From Rufibacter radiotolerans (GTDB taxonomy: Bacteria > Bacteroidota > Bacteroidia > Cytophagales > Hymenobacteraceae), in the NCBI RefSeq assembly GCF_001078055.1, contig NZ_CP010777.1, forward strand, positions 1,758,408-1,822,407: DNA of 64,000 nt. The letters are read 5' to 3'. Below the pieces are notes generated by a model. The model saw only the letters and a program-made list of their open reading frames with translations, did not search any database and was not told the DNA's origin. Positions 51,254-59,572 of the stretch are shown here, piece after piece. Position 1 is the first letter of the stretch; each line of letters begins with the position of its first letter. Position numbers and translations under genes: made by a program.

Positions 51254-51580
51254 CTATCTGGGCCAGGCGCCAAGGCCGCCGGAAAGGTTGTGAGCCTTAA
51301 ACCCTTTAGAGGCCATAAGGTCACAGGCGCTCCCGCTGCGGTTGCCGCTGCGGCAGAATACGAAATACTCTTTGTCCTTATCCAGTTTATCTAATTGACT
51401 AGCAAATTGTGACGACATGGCATCTAGGTTTTTAGCGCCAGCAATAGTGCCTGAGGCAAATTCACCCGGGGTGCGCACGTCCAGTAATTCGGCTTTGCCA
51501 GCTTGCTGGAATTTGCTTTTGAACGTGGACCCATCAAGGTCCTCGTAATTTTTTGGGGTTGATTTAAATATGTTAAACAT
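51254..51580 (-). CDS. single-domain cytoplasmic rhodanese
   Basis: A 108-residue sulfurtransferase without a signal peptide. It has AELLDVRTPGEFASGTIAGA (30-49) and the catalytic loop FCRSGNRSGSA (C76), ending LSGGLGAWPR. First gene after site C, followed by the YeeE pair, so it may receive sulfur from imported thiosulfate. Confidence 0.94.
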   Translation of the reverse strand: MFNIFKSTPKNYEDLDGSTFKSKFQQAGKAELLDVRTPGEFASGTIAGAKNLDAMSSQFASQLDKLDKDKEYFVFCRSGNRSGSACDLMASKGFKAHNLSGGLGAWPR

Positions 51581-51610
51581 GGCTTTTGTCTGCTTGATTT
51601 AATAATGATA

Positions 51611-51654
51611 CAAAGGTCGGGAGATAATACATCAGGTTCAGTGACTTTGGTCAC
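51611..51654 (-). promoter_or_regulatory. Crp/Fnr-type activator site plus -7 element (site C)
   Basis: GTGACTTTGGTCAC at 51641-51654. The minus-strand -7 is GACCTTTG at 51611-51618, 36.5 nt from the palindrome centre. The leader to the rhodanese ATG is about 30 nt. Confidence 0.85.
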
Positions 51655-51697
51655 GCATAGCATTTCTCCCGCTGGCTCTTCTAAGGTAAAAGAAAAG

Positions 51698-51736
51698 GCT
51701 GGCCCGGGTTATTCCCGGGGAAATGCCCCAGGCCAG
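51698..51736 (-). terminator. intrinsic terminator of the first CstB-like gene
   Basis: Stem CTGGCC/GGCCAG with an inner GC-rich part. The minus-strand 3' flank is CCTTTTCTTTTACC. The plus-strand flank is also T-rich, so it may work both ways. Confidence 0.7.
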
Positions 51737-51740
51737 TTTT

Positions 51741-53153
51741 TTATTTAAGGGTGGATGGGCAAACGTAGGCTGTTTTGGGGACGTCTGTCTCAGAAATGGC
51801 TTTGAAGCCGCCTTCCACGTTAATTACGTTGTCAAAACCTCTCGCTTTCAAGATAGAGGCGGCAATCATGGAGCGGTAGCCCCCGGCGCAGTGCAGGTAC
51901 AGGTCTCCCTCTTTCGGGAATTCGGCCAGGTGGTCGTTCAGGAAATCCAACGGCGAATTCTGGGCGGTCTGCACATGCTCGGCCTGGAATTCGCCGGGTT
52001 TGCGCACGTCTATTACGTGTAGCTGGTTGTTCTGGGCATAGCGGTTGGCAAATTCCTGGGCAGAGATAGAAGAGATGGTGTCTACCTCTTTGCCAGCCTG
52101 CTGCCAGCTTTTAAAGCCGCCTTTCAAATAGCCTATGGCGTGGTCATAGCCAACGCGGGCCAGACGAGTCACCACTTCTTCCTCACGGCCTTCCTCGGCC
52201 ACAAACAAGATGGGTTGCTGAATGTCTGGGATCAAGGCGCCTACCCAGGGGGCGAAGTTCCCATCAATGCCAATGTTCACCGAGTTAGGGATAAAGCCTT
52301 TGGCAAAGTCATCTGGGTTACGGGTATCCAGTACCAGCGCGCTGGTTTCATTGGCAGCCGCCTCTAAAGCCTCTGGAGATAAGGCCTGTAAGCCCTGGCT
52401 CATGACCTGATCAATGTTCATGGACCCTTCGCGGTTCATTTGCACGTTTTTAGGGAAATAGCTAGGCGGTGGGGTAAGGCCTTCCGTTACTTCCTTCACA
52501 AACTCTTCCTTGCTCATGTCTGGGCGCAGGGCATAGTTGGTTTTCTTTTGGTTGCCCAAGAGGTCTGTGGTCTCTTTGCTCATATTCTTTCCGCAGGCAG
52601 AGCCGGCGCCGTGGGCAGGATACACAATGATATCATCAGATAGCGGCATAATTTTGTTCCGGAGCGAGTCATACAGATGCCCGGCCAATTGCTCCTCGGT
52701 TAGGTCTGATTTCACGGCCAGGTCTGGGCGGCCTACGTCACCAATGAAAAGGGTATCACCGGAGAAAATCCCGTAATCCTTACCTGTCTCATCCTTTAGC
52801 AAGTAGGTGGTAGATTCCATGGTGTGTCCGGGGGTGTGCAGCACTTTGATGGTGACATCGCCCAGCTTGATTTCTTCGCCGTCTGTGGCAATGTGGGCGG
52901 CAAAGGTAGGCTTGGCATTTGGTCCGAAGACAATCTGCGCGCCTGTTGCCTTGGCCAGGTCCACGTGGCCAGACACGAAGTCAGCGTGGAAGTGGGTTTC
53001 CAGCACGTATTTGATTTTTGCGCCGTTTTTCTCCGCCTTTTCCAGGTAAGGCTTGATTTCACGGAGCGGGTCAATGATGGCGGCCTCGCCGTTACTTTCA
53101 ATGTAGTAGGCGCCCTGGGCCAGGCAACCGGTATAAATCTGTTCTACTTTCAT
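51741..53153 (-). CDS. CstB-like persulfide dioxygenase-rhodanese fusion (paralog 1)
   Basis: Cytoplasmic non-heme iron persulfide dioxygenase joined to two rhodanese domains, as in staphylococcal CstB, which oxidises persulfides to sulfite and thiosulfate. The 470 residues start with a metallo-beta-lactamase fold: THFHADFVSGH (H54, H56, D58), TPGHTMEST (H110), SGDTLFIGDVGRPDL (D133) and PAHGAG (H181). The first rhodanese unit (about 270-352) lacks a catalytic cysteine (LFVAEEGREEE). The second (about 375-470) keeps HCAGGYRSMIA with C422. Site D precedes it. Confidence 0.95.
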   Translation of the reverse strand: MKVEQIYTGCLAQGAYYIESNGEAAIIDPLREIKPYLEKAEKNGAKIKYVLETHFHADFVSGHVDLAKATGAQIVFGPNAKPTFAAHIATDGEEIKLGDVTIKVLHTPGHTMESTTYLLKDETGKDYGIFSGDTLFIGDVGRPDLAVKSDLTEEQLAGHLYDSLRNKIMPLSDDIIVYPAHGAGSACGKNMSKETTDLLGNQKKTNYALRPDMSKEEFVKEVTEGLTPPPSYFPKNVQMNREGSMNIDQVMSQGLQALSPEALEAAANETSALVLDTRNPDDFAKGFIPNSVNIGIDGNFAPWVGALIPDIQQPILFVAEEGREEEVVTRLARVGYDHAIGYLKGGFKSWQQAGKEVDTISSISAQEFANRYAQNNQLHVIDVRKPGEFQAEHVQTAQNSPLDFLNDHLAEFPKEGDLYLHCAGGYRSMIAASILKARGFDNVINVEGGFKAISETDVPKTAYVCPSTLK

Positions 53154-53232
53154 GATGTAAAGCGTTTAGAAACTGAAACTTTTAAATCTGGTACCCTTTA
53201 GAAGCCACAACGCTTTTTGGTAAGGTACACTG

Positions 53233-53276
53233 CAAAGGTCTGAATGTTAGCGCTATAAGTTAGTGACTTAGGTCAC
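53233..53276 (-). promoter_or_regulatory. Crp/Fnr-type activator site plus -7 element (site D)
   Basis: GTGACTTAGGTCAC at 53263-53276. The minus-strand -7 is GACCTTTG at 53233-53240, offset 36.5 nt. The leader to ATG 53153 is about 79 nt. It lies just before the TauE stop. Confidence 0.85.
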
Positions 53277-53285
53277 GCACACCCC

Positions 53286-54134
53286 TTAGGCGAAAAAAAT
53301 TTCCTTGATGATAATGTAAATCCCCATTACCAGCACAAACCAACCAAAGGAAGCCTTAAGCTTGTCAGCATGGATTTTGGTGGAAAGGTAAGTGCCTATG
53401 AAGATTCCCACAATAGAGATGGCGGAGAAAATGCCCAGGAACATCCAGTCAATGTCATAGTTGTAGATATCTCCTATGAAACCGAACAGTGATTTGACGG
53501 CGATAATAAGCAGGGAGGTGCCCACCGCCATCTTCATATCCAGCTTACTGAAAAGCACTAGCGCCGGAATGATCAGGAAGCCCCCGCCGGCGCCTACCAG
53601 ACCGGTCAGCGTCCCTACTACCAGACCCTCGGCCAGAATGCCGACATAGTTGAATTTAGGGGCCGGGTGGGGTTCTACCGGACTTGTGTGTTTCAGGTCT
53701 ATCTCTTTATCGGCGTTCTCATCAAGAGGCGGGCTGGTTTTCTTTTTCTTGATCATGCTAATGGAGGCGAACACCATTAAGGCGGCAAACAGCAGCATAA
53801 GCAAAACCCCTTTGGTCACGGCCAGGTCACCTACGGTGAACAGGTTCTCCGGAATGGCCGGTACAATGTAGCGGCGGGTAATATAGACGGCAATAATGGA
53901 AGGCAACCCAAACACGGCCGCGGTCTTTAAACTTACCAGGCCCTTTTTATAGAAGTTATAGCTCCCTACCAGGCTGGTAAGACCTACAATAAACAAGGAA
54001 TACGCCGTAGAGATAACAGGGCTCAGACCCAGAAGATATACCAGCACCGGCACGGTAAGAATGGAGCCTCCTCCGCCAATAAGACCCAGCGAAAGCCCTA
54101 TGACCAGAGCGGCAACGTAACCTAAAATTTCCAT
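53286..54134 (-). CDS. TauE/SafE-family sulfite exporter
   Basis: Inner-membrane anion exporter of 282 residues with about eight helices in two repeats: SLGLIGGGGSILTVPVLVYL near residues 15-34 and the matching GLVGAGGGFLIIPALVLFSK near 178-197, the two gate motifs of TauE/SafE. A charged cytoplasmic loop (KKKKTSPPLDENADKEIDLK) splits them. In cst-type clusters such proteins export sulfite made by persulfide oxidation. Site E drives it alone or with neighbours. Confidence 0.95.
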   Translation of the reverse strand: MEILGYVAALVIGLSLGLIGGGGSILTVPVLVYLLGLSPVISTAYSLFIVGLTSLVGSYNFYKKGLVSLKTAAVFGLPSIIAVYITRRYIVPAIPENLFTVGDLAVTKGVLLMLLFAALMVFASISMIKKKKTSPPLDENADKEIDLKHTSPVEPHPAPKFNYVGILAEGLVVGTLTGLVGAGGGFLIIPALVLFSKLDMKMAVGTSLLIIAVKSLFGFIGDIYNYDIDWMFLGIFSAISIVGIFIGTYLSTKIHADKLKASFGWFVLVMGIYIIIKEIFFA

Positions 54135-54164
54135 TTCGTTCGTGTTTTAATTTGATTTCTGGTA

Positions 54165-54208
54165 CAAAGGTAGAGCCACTGGCGGCGGGACACAGTGACT
54201 ATTATCAC
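54165..54208 (-). promoter_or_regulatory. Crp/Fnr-type activator site plus -7 element (site E)
   Basis: GTGACTATTATCAC at 54195-54208. The minus-strand -7 is TACCTTTG at 54165-54172, a full TAnnTTTG match. Offset 36.5 nt, leader about 30 nt to the TauE ATG. Confidence 0.85.
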
Positions 54209-54334
54209 AGAGGGAAACAAGCGCCAAAATTGGAAAAAGAAGCAGATAAACCCTAACGTTAGTTTTACGCCTCCGGTAGGAAGAGGGGGATAAAAGAAGG
54301 TAAGATTAGCTTATTGCTTGTGACTTTCTTCTTT

Positions 54335-54374
54335 GCGTTTTGAGGCCATTTTGGCCAAATCTGGCCAAAAACAG
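54335..54374. repeat. dispersed palindrome (copy near 54.3 kb)
   Basis: GCGTTTTGAGGCCATTTTGG then CCAAATCTGGCCAAAAACAG. A recognisable but shuffled copy, beside a separate terminator. Confidence 0.65.
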
Positions 54375-54390
54375 AATTTCAGAAAGACCC

Positions 54391-54430
54391 AACAAAAAAG
54401 GAAAGTAGTCTATACTTTCCCTTTTTTGTT
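54391..54430 (-). terminator. bidirectional intrinsic terminator of the Crp/Fnr gene
   Basis: AACAAAAAAGGGAAAG-type stem (AACAAAAAAGGAAAGTAG and complement) around CTA, with internal A/T tracts so each strand ends in a U-run. It lies immediately after the regulator's stop. Confidence 0.85.
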
Positions 54431-54431
54431 T

Positions 54432-55079
54432 TTAGACCTTGGCCAGGTTGTGGACCTCTATATAATTGCGGTGCAACGTAATAGCGCCTGTCTGTTCCAG
54501 CTTTTTCAATAATCTGGAGATCACCTCCCGCGAGCTGTTCAGCTCATCTGCAATCTGTTGGTGAGAGAGCCTGATCTCCTTGCCGGTTACCTGCACCTGG
54601 CGCTTGAGGTAAAACAGGAGCCGTTCATCCAGCCCTTTAAAGGCTACACTGTCCAGGGTTTGGAGCAGTTCCTCAAAACGGGTGCGGTAAGAGGCTATCA
54701 CAAAGTTGTGCCAGGTTTTGTATTTGCCCAGCCATTGCTCAGACAGGTGCGAGGGAATTAAGATAACTTCTGAGGGAGTAACGGCCTTGGCCATGATCTG
54801 GCTTTTCTCGTCACGGGCGGTGCACATCATGGAAAGGGCGCAGGCATTGCCGGGCTCCAGAAAATACATCAGAAATTCATTCCCTTCGTCGTCCTCGCGG
54901 TAAACTTTCAAAAGGCCGCTGAGCAGTAAAACCGTGGACCGTATGTATTGGCCGGTGCGGAGCACTTCCTCGCCTTCGGCTACCTGCCGGATGGTGCTGT
55001 GCGCCAGGATTTCATCTAGAAGAGGCTGTTCAAACTGGGGGAATTGTTGGTGGATGATGTCTTTTTGCAGGGTTTCCAT
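54432..55079 (-). CDS. Crp/Fnr-family transcriptional regulator
   Basis: A 215-residue regulator: an N-terminal cyclic-nucleotide-binding-type beta barrel (about 20-110), a long dimer helix (about 118-142) and a winged HTH (about 150-210) with IRLSHQQIADELNSSREVIS (169-188). Recognition-helix residues R184, E185 and R189 match the CRP set that reads GTGA, and S188 is FNR-like. There is no four-cysteine Fe-S set. The only cysteines are C80 and C86 (GNACALSMMC), a CX5C pair in the sensor barrel that could form a persulfide or disulfide switch. It probably controls the seven GTGA-N6-TCAC promoters. Its own promoter has only a half site. Confidence 0.93.
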   Translation of the reverse strand: METLQKDIIHQQFPQFEQPLLDEILAHSTIRQVAEGEEVLRTGQYIRSTVLLLSGLLKVYREDDEGNEFLMYFLEPGNACALSMMCTARDEKSQIMAKAVTPSEVILIPSHLSEQWLGKYKTWHNFVIASYRTRFEELLQTLDSVAFKGLDERLLFYLKRQVQVTGKEIRLSHQQIADELNSSREVISRLLKKLEQTGAITLHRNYIEVHNLAKV

Positions 55080-55180
55080 AGAGCGGGGTTAGGTCAGTGA
55101 GGCTCCTGCGCAGTTTTTCTGGCAGGAGGACAGGGGGCAATGGGTTTATAATGAAGAAAAAATTACGGAAGCACTATTTA

Positions 55181-55648
55181 TTAAAGCCTTCCGTAGGCTC
55201 TTACAATGTCTAGAACGGTCTCAGCGGCGGTATTTTTATGGATGGATTTATAATCCCCCCGCAGGGCTTTCAAAGCGTTGCGTTCCTCGTCAATTTCTTT
55301 TCTGGTTCGGTAATTTAGCTTCCGGAAAATAGCTAGGGGCGGGCACCAGCCCTGTAGCCCGTGTTGCATTAGAAAAGACAAGACAATGCCGGGCATGATA
55401 AGCCAGCGTTTGTCTTTGGTGGCACCCAACACAAGGCCGGTTAATGCCAAGGTTGAAGCATTTACTTCCAGCACGCGCTCAATGGCCCATTCCTTGTCCA
55501 GTTCCTTTAACCTTTTCTTAATTGACTTTTTGCTTTTGCTGCCATAATAGGCAATGTTGGACAGCATATCGTCATCAATTTGCTGGTTGATTGCATTTGG
55601 GGTGCTTTCTCTGACCCGGTCATGCTCTGGTTTGCTTGTAAGTGCCAT
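55181..55648 (-). CDS. DUF2892-type (YgaP membrane-like) protein
   Basis: A 155-residue protein with two hydrophobic helices in the middle (STLALTGLVLGATKDKRWLI and MPGIVLSFLMQHGLQGWCPP), followed by the tail RKEIDEERNALKALRGDYKS, the DUF2892 pattern seen in the membrane half of rhodanese YgaP. A soluble basic N-terminus (KSKKSIKKRLKELDKEW) is extra. No catalytic site is seen. It lies between the regulator and the second CstB-like gene. A palindrome (TACGGACAGTTTCCGTA, about 55672-55688) lies upstream. Confidence 0.8.
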   Translation of the reverse strand: MALTSKPEHDRVRESTPNAINQQIDDDMLSNIAYYGSKSKKSIKKRLKELDKEWAIERVLEVNASTLALTGLVLGATKDKRWLIMPGIVLSFLMQHGLQGWCPPLAIFRKLNYRTRKEIDEERNALKALRGDYKSIHKNTAAETVLDIVRAYGRL

Positions 55649-55718
55649 CGTTTTTCCTTTTTATTTTTTTATACGGACAGTTTCCGTAAGGGATAGATAC
55701 AAAAGCATTTACATAGAA

Positions 55719-55748
55719 ATAGCCGGTGCACTTGCATGCACCGGCTAT
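55719..55748 (-). terminator. intrinsic terminator of the second CstB-like gene
   Basis: ATAGCCGGTGCA and TGCACCGGCTAT around CTTGCA, followed on the minus strand by TTCTATG. It lies 16 nt after the stop codon. Confidence 0.65.
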
Positions 55749-55764
55749 GCCTTAAAGGTCAATA

Positions 55765-57102
55765 TTATTTGAAGTCGTTAACGGCCTCGCTCAGGTCCAG
55801 TACCTTGGTGCCTGGAAGGGCGGCCTCCACAATGCTGCTACCTGCCGCAGAGCGGTAACCACCGGCGCAATGCACAACCACCGGCTTATCCGTGGGGATT
55901 TCCCTGGCGCGCTCCCGCAGTTCCGGCAACGGAATATTGAGGGCGTTTTCAAAGAATTTGCCGGCTTTCACCTCAGAGGCATTCCTGATATCTACAATGG
56001 TGTATTTCTCTGAATGCTCCCGTAAATCAGACACGTCTAACGCAGGCGTGGTGGTTTCTGTGGCATTGTCCAGCACGAAGGCTCCTTTGATGAGGAGTTC
56101 ATACCCAATTTTAGAGGCTTTTGAAATCAGGTCTTTTAGTTCAGACTCACTTTCGGCGGCCAGGTAAAACGTTTCCTCAGGGCCTATAATGCTGCCCAAC
56201 CATGTCTCAAATTTGCCGCCGTTCTGAATGTTTATAGCGCCTTTGTAATGGCCTTTCTTAAAGGCTTGTTCATTACGGGCGTCTACCAGCACGGCTCCTT
56301 CCTGGGGTTTGAAGTTTTTCTCAAGGCGTGGCACCCCGTCCAGGCTGGCCTGGTAGGCGGGGGCGCCCTTTTTGTTGAGCCCTACGTCATACCCGAAGTA
56401 TTTAGGGATAAACGGTTGGTCTTCGGTGAGAACTTTCACAAACTGCTCTTCGGTCATTTGCTGCAAGGCATAGTTGCTTACCTTTTCCGCCCCAATGGTG
56501 CTGCTGTTGGCTTCTGAAAGACCTTTCCCGCAAAGGGTACCGGCGCCGTGCGCAGGGTAGACCAGCACGTCATCGTCCAGCTTCATGAGTTTCTCGCGGG
56601 TGCTGTGGTACATCTGCTTGGCCAGTTCTTCGCGCTTGGCAGTAATGTTACCAGCGCTTTCGCGTAGATCTGGGCGGCCCACATCGCCAATAAAGAGGGT
56701 GTCTCCGGTGAAAACGGCTTTGTCTTTCCCATCCTGCTTCAGAACAACGCTGATGCTGTCTGGGGAGTGGCCCGGGGTATGCAGAGATTTCAGTTTCACT
56801 TCTCCAAACTCCAGAACTGCTCCTTCATCAAAGGCCGTGAACGGATAATCAGCCCCCACCAGGCTATGCGCGTACAGGGTAGCCCCGGTTTTCTGATTAA
56901 TCTCCAGGTGCGAGCTCACAAAGTCAGCGTGCGGGTGCGTTTCAATTACCCCCACAATTTTGGCGTTGTTAGCTGCCGCATAGTCATAGTAATGCTTTGG
57001 GTTACGGGCAGGGTCAATCAGTATTATTTCCTTTGTATTTTCACTTAAAACAGCATAGGCATAATGCGCCAGGCCTTTGTCTTCAAACTGTTCTATTTTC
57101 AT
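55765..57102 (-). CDS. CstB-like persulfide dioxygenase-rhodanese fusion (paralog 2)
   Basis: Second MBL-rhodanese-rhodanese protein, 445 residues. MBL motifs: THPHADFVSSH (H56, H58, D60), TPGHSPDSI (H112), TGDTLFIGDVGRPDL (D134) and PAHGAG (H185). The first rhodanese (about 266-345) has no catalytic cysteine (YLAAESESEL). The second has HCAGGYRSAAG (C412). Overall it is clearly diverged from paralog 1, with a shorter linker, so the two may prefer different persulfides or conditions. Site F precedes it. Confidence 0.95.
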   Translation of the reverse strand: MKIEQFEDKGLAHYAYAVLSENTKEIILIDPARNPKHYYDYAAANNAKIVGVIETHPHADFVSSHLEINQKTGATLYAHSLVGADYPFTAFDEGAVLEFGEVKLKSLHTPGHSPDSISVVLKQDGKDKAVFTGDTLFIGDVGRPDLRESAGNITAKREELAKQMYHSTREKLMKLDDDVLVYPAHGAGTLCGKGLSEANSSTIGAEKVSNYALQQMTEEQFVKVLTEDQPFIPKYFGYDVGLNKKGAPAYQASLDGVPRLEKNFKPQEGAVLVDARNEQAFKKGHYKGAINIQNGGKFETWLGSIIGPEETFYLAAESESELKDLISKASKIGYELLIKGAFVLDNATETTTPALDVSDLREHSEKYTIVDIRNASEVKAGKFFENALNIPLPELRERAREIPTDKPVVVHCAGGYRSAAGSSIVEAALPGTKVLDLSEAVNDFK

Positions 57103-57161
57103 CTTCTTTCTTTTTTGCTTATGTATTCTCTGAAGGGTTATCTGCTATTCAGATTTCCATA

Positions 57162-57205
57162 CAAAGGTACTACCCCAAATCACCCTGCACAGTGATGTTT
57201 GTCAC
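57162..57205 (-). promoter_or_regulatory. Crp/Fnr-type activator site plus -7 element (site F)
   Basis: GTGATGTTTGTCAC at 57192-57205. The minus-strand -7 is TACCTTTG at 57162-57169, offset 36.5 nt. The leader to ATG 57102 is about 59 nt. Confidence 0.85.
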
Positions 57206-57227
57206 ATAGCCTGTTTACTGGGTTCGG

Positions 57228-57872
57228 TTACAGTTTTTTCTTAGCCAGATAGAAATCCGTCATTTCATAATCACTGTTCAACCGTTCATTGAGGGCTTCC
57301 AGGGTTTTGGGCGGTGGCACAATCACTTTATCGCCGGGTTGCCAGTTCAAGGGAAGCGATACCTTGTGTTCAGACGCCGTCTGCAAGCCAATTAGTACCC
57401 GTTTTATTTCCTCCATGTTGCGGCCCACGTTCATGGGGTAATACATGATCAACCGGATAATCCCTTCGGGGTCAATGATAAACACGGCCCGCACCGCCGC
57501 CGTCTCGCTTTCCCCGGGCTGCACCATGCCGTACAGTTTAGCCACCTTCATGTCTATATCCGCTATAATAGGAAAGTTGAAGAAGACCCCGGTCTTTTCC
57601 CGCACATTCTGCACCCAGGCAATGTGCGAGTGGATGCTGTCAATGCTCAAACCAAGTAACTTGGTGTTGTGTTTGGAGAAGAATTCGCCTTCTTCCAGGG
57701 CAAAGCCGCTCAGTTCAGTGGTACAAACGGGGGTGAAGTCTGCGGGGTGGGAAAAAAGAATGACCCAGCTGCCTTTGTTGTACTCAGAGAAGTGAAGATG
57801 GCCGGTGGTGGTGGTGGCCTCAAAGTCTGGGGCTTTGTCACCTATACGGGGCATTGTGGTTGTCTCTTCCAT
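57228..57872 (-). CDS. 1-Cys (Prx6-type) peroxiredoxin
   Basis: Cytoplasmic peroxidase of 214 residues that reduces peroxides with a single catalytic cysteine: PADFTPVCTTELSGF (C50) in the Prx6 pattern, AVRAVFIIDPEGIIRLIMYY, and the extended C-terminal domain with VSLPLNWQPGDKVIVPP. No resolving cysteine is visible. The gene sits between the CstB paralog and the porin operon. No GTGA-N6-TCAC site was seen directly upstream. Confidence 0.95.
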   Translation of the reverse strand: MEETTTMPRIGDKAPDFEATTTTGHLHFSEYNKGSWVILFSHPADFTPVCTTELSGFALEEGEFFSKHNTKLLGLSIDSIHSHIAWVQNVREKTGVFFNFPIIADIDMKVAKLYGMVQPGESETAAVRAVFIIDPEGIIRLIMYYPMNVGRNMEEIKRVLIGLQTASEHKVSLPLNWQPGDKVIVPPPKTLEALNERLNSDYEMTDFYLAKKKL

Positions 57873-58029
57873 GGTATTTGGGTTAAGGTGGAGGTGGTTT
57901 TAAAATAAGGATAAATGGCGTAGGCCGTCCCCCAGATATACGATGGCTTCTTGTTTTTATTTAATGTTTTCCATTATTTATTCAACCTTAATATAAGATA
58001 CCTCTTACCAATCCACCAGTAAACCTGGC

Positions 58030-59523
58030 TTAAAAGGTAAGCTGGGTTACAAAATTGAAGTTGTGGAAGTTAGAGTTGTAGTAATAGTCTTTAAGAGGTA
58101 CTGCTGCTCCCGGAGAAACCCGGCCTACATACAGAAAGCGGAAACTCAACCCCTGGAGCACTGGTTTTGCGGGGGTGTAATTGACGTCTGCCAGCCAGCC
58201 GTAGTATTCCAAAGAACCATACTTATTGTGGCGGTAATCTGAGGGCGCAGGCAACCAGGCCCTGGAGGCGGCTATTTCCGTGGAAAAGGTTCTGGACCAG
58301 TGGTGTTTTCCTTTCACCACCAGCAGTTTGGAATTCCCCATGCCCTCTATCCGGCCCCGGGGCATGGTAGCAAAAAACTGTTCCCGGCCCCATTCCCTGG
58401 GAAAAAGGAAACGGCCTCCTTTTCCCACGTGCAGGTAATTTACAGACAGGTTCCAGGCCTCAGGGGTAAACCCTACCATGGCGCCGGCCAGCCATTGCTT
58501 CTGGTCTTGAAAATAGGCGTACCGGGCATCCGAATTCCCGCCGTCCCCGACCTGCACCTGATACAGGCCTTCCACGCCCACCTTGACTTTGGGCAGCACG
58601 GTGGCCACCGCCTTCCCATAGGTATTGTTGGCTACGTTGTCTAGCCAGTAATTCCAGATTTCTGTTTTCAAGTGATGCCCTACGGGGAGGGAAAGACCGG
58701 TAATGGCCACGCCTTTGGTAATAGTGTGATGGGAATAGCCAGAAGGTTGGCCTTCTTCATCTACCCCAACGGGAAAAACGCCAATGGACTCCTCTGCTAA
58801 AAACCATTCTACGGTACTGCGGGGCGAGAAGTGATTCAACCAGGCCACGTCTAGCTGGCCTTTCCTGAAAACAGGAACCTGCACATGTATTCCCTGGAAG
58901 GAATAAGGTTTCATGCGGGTGTCCTGGGGGTTCATGATCGGCGAGGTAAAGCTAAACCGCCCAATCCGGGCCCGGAGTTTGGGGGAAGAATATTCTAGGT
59001 ACAGGGCATCCAGGCGGTCAAGGTCGCCCCGGTTTCCCGGGTCCTCCACGTCAAAGAGCTCCATCTCCAGTTTTGGGTGTTTATGCGAAATAGGGTCTTT
59101 GTGGTCAAGATTAGACGAAAAGGCGTTATAGGTGAATAGCCCCGTAATGCCCATTCTGAACCCGTGGAACGAGGCCGTTTTAAAGGCAACCTCAGCCCCA
59201 ATGCCATTGGCGTAATGGTCTGAGAGGGACCGGTAGTTGAGAGTGGCCATAAAGTAGTTGCGCACGTGCCCTTCCAGGTGGCCTCTGGAAAAGAGTTCCT
59301 TCACACTCTTCAGTTGAATTGTATCTACAGGGTGCTCTTCTGACGCCCGAGGGTGGCTTGTATTTCTGGTAGTATCTGCGGTTGCGGGTTTAGGAGTTTG
59401 TAATGTATCTGTGGGCTGCGCATTACCATGAGGCAACGTTTGGGCATGCGTTTCCTGACCAGCTGCCGCTCCCAGAACCAAAAAGGCGGACAGGGCAGTG
59501 GCCAGGGTGAAAGTAGTAGGCAT
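58030..59523 (-). CDS. outer-membrane porin (OprD-type)
   Basis: Predicted outer-membrane channel of 497 residues from ATG 59523. The signal peptide is MPTTFTLATALSAFLVLGAA, then GQETHAQ. A short Thr/Pro-rich linker precedes a long beta-barrel with GHVRNYFMATLNYRSLSDHY, YLEYSSPKLRARIGRFSFTS and many alternating strands, ending NFVTQLTF with a terminal Phe. This resembles the OprD group that admits small organic anions or peptides. It is the last gene of the methyltransferase-USP-porin run. The nominal upstream start (59550) is a GTG and lacks signal-like sequence. Confidence 0.82.
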   Translation of the reverse strand: MPTTFTLATALSAFLVLGAAAGQETHAQTLPHGNAQPTDTLQTPKPATADTTRNTSHPRASEEHPVDTIQLKSVKELFSRGHLEGHVRNYFMATLNYRSLSDHYANGIGAEVAFKTASFHGFRMGITGLFTYNAFSSNLDHKDPISHKHPKLEMELFDVEDPGNRGDLDRLDALYLEYSSPKLRARIGRFSFTSPIMNPQDTRMKPYSFQGIHVQVPVFRKGQLDVAWLNHFSPRSTVEWFLAEESIGVFPVGVDEEGQPSGYSHHTITKGVAITGLSLPVGHHLKTEIWNYWLDNVANNTYGKAVATVLPKVKVGVEGLYQVQVGDGGNSDARYAYFQDQKQWLAGAMVGFTPEAWNLSVNYLHVGKGGRFLFPREWGREQFFATMPRGRIEGMGNSKLLVVKGKHHWSRTFSTEIAASRAWLPAPSDYRHNKYGSLEYYGWLADVNYTPAKPVLQGLSFRFLYVGRVSPGAAVPLKDYYYNSNFHNFNFVTQLTF

Positions 59524-59572
59524 TTTGTACTGGTATTTCAGGTCAGCCACCAGGGCTGGCCCATGAACGCTT

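Noticed and set aside
55080..55180. Crp/Fnr site for autoregulation of the regulator
   Set aside because: Only a half site (CAGTGA) is present upstream of 55079, without the TCAC partner or the -7 spacing.
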